From positions 682,001 through 746,000 of the forward strand of contig AMFN01000003.1 of the NCBI GenBank assembly GCA_000302695.1: 64,000 nt of DNA. Reading direction: 5' to 3'. A model generated the notes under the pieces. The model made no database searches. It saw only the letters and a list, made by a program, of their open reading frames with translations, and was not told the origin of the DNA. Positions 63,977 through 64,000 of this stretch are shown here, piece after piece. Origin of the DNA: Enterobacteriaceae bacterium LSJC7 (lineage in GTDB: Bacteria; Pseudomonadota; Gammaproteobacteria; Enterobacterales; Enterobacteriaceae). Position 1 is the first letter of the stretch, and every line of letters starts with the position of its first letter. The position numbers and the translations under genes were made by a program.

Positions 63977-64000
63977 ATCACGCCCGCCAGTCCAGACAGT

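Overview
The window is chromosomal DNA from a member of the Enterobacteriaceae. Nearly every gene reads as a close relative of an Escherichia coli K-12 gene, and the order follows the ompC-rcs-ato-gyrA-nrd-glpT-men-nuo-lrhA-alaA stretch of that chromosome. The species cannot be fixed from the sequence alone. A small-subunit KatA catalase, which K-12 lacks, and an ERIC element point to an Enterobacter, Cronobacter or Kosakonia type genus rather than Escherichia.

Layout. 1-2.2 kb: the 3' end of a metal-type sensor kinase gene, the porin gene ompC and the divergent antisense RNA MicF. 2.5-8.9 kb: the Rcs envelope-stress phosphorelay (rcsD, rcsB, rcsC). 9.1-16.4 kb: the AtoS/AtoC two-component system and the atoDAEB acetoacetate operon it switches on through a sigma-54 promoter. 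16.5-20.0 kb: gyrA and ubiG, divergent. 20.6-24.4 kb: the class Ia ribonucleotide reductase operon nrdA-nrdB-yfaE, with DnaA boxes and NrdR-like boxes. 24.7-28.0 kb: an autotransporter adhesin split by a frameshift in its Pro-Glu-Pro-Thr repeats. 28.4-32.3 kb: a LysR regulator, glpT without glpQ or glpABC, and yfaY. 32.5-34.0 kb: katA. 34.1-41.4 kb: the menaquinone operon menF-D-H-B-C-E, with an unusual 100-residue insertion in MenE. 41.5-43.4 kb: elaB, elaA and rbn. 43.4-43.6 kb: a small orphan type I-F CRISPR array with two 32-bp spacers and no cas genes. 43.8-44.1 kb: an flxA-like gene with a flagellar sigma-28 type promoter. 44.2-59.5 kb: the complete nuoA-N operon for respiratory complex I, with an ERIC element between nuoF and nuoG and another inverted repeat between nuoL and nuoM. 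60.2-64.0 kb: lrhA, alaA and yfbR.

The core metabolism is coherent. Menaquinone made by the men enzymes accepts electrons from complex I, Rcs and MicF/OmpC serve the envelope, and Ato feeds acetoacetyl-CoA into acetyl-CoA. The accessory or remodelled spots are the autotransporter/LysR/glpT segment, the katA insertion between yfaY and menE, the CRISPR/flxA-like segment between rbn and nuoN, and the MenE insertion. No transposase, integrase, tRNA or rRNA gene was recognised.
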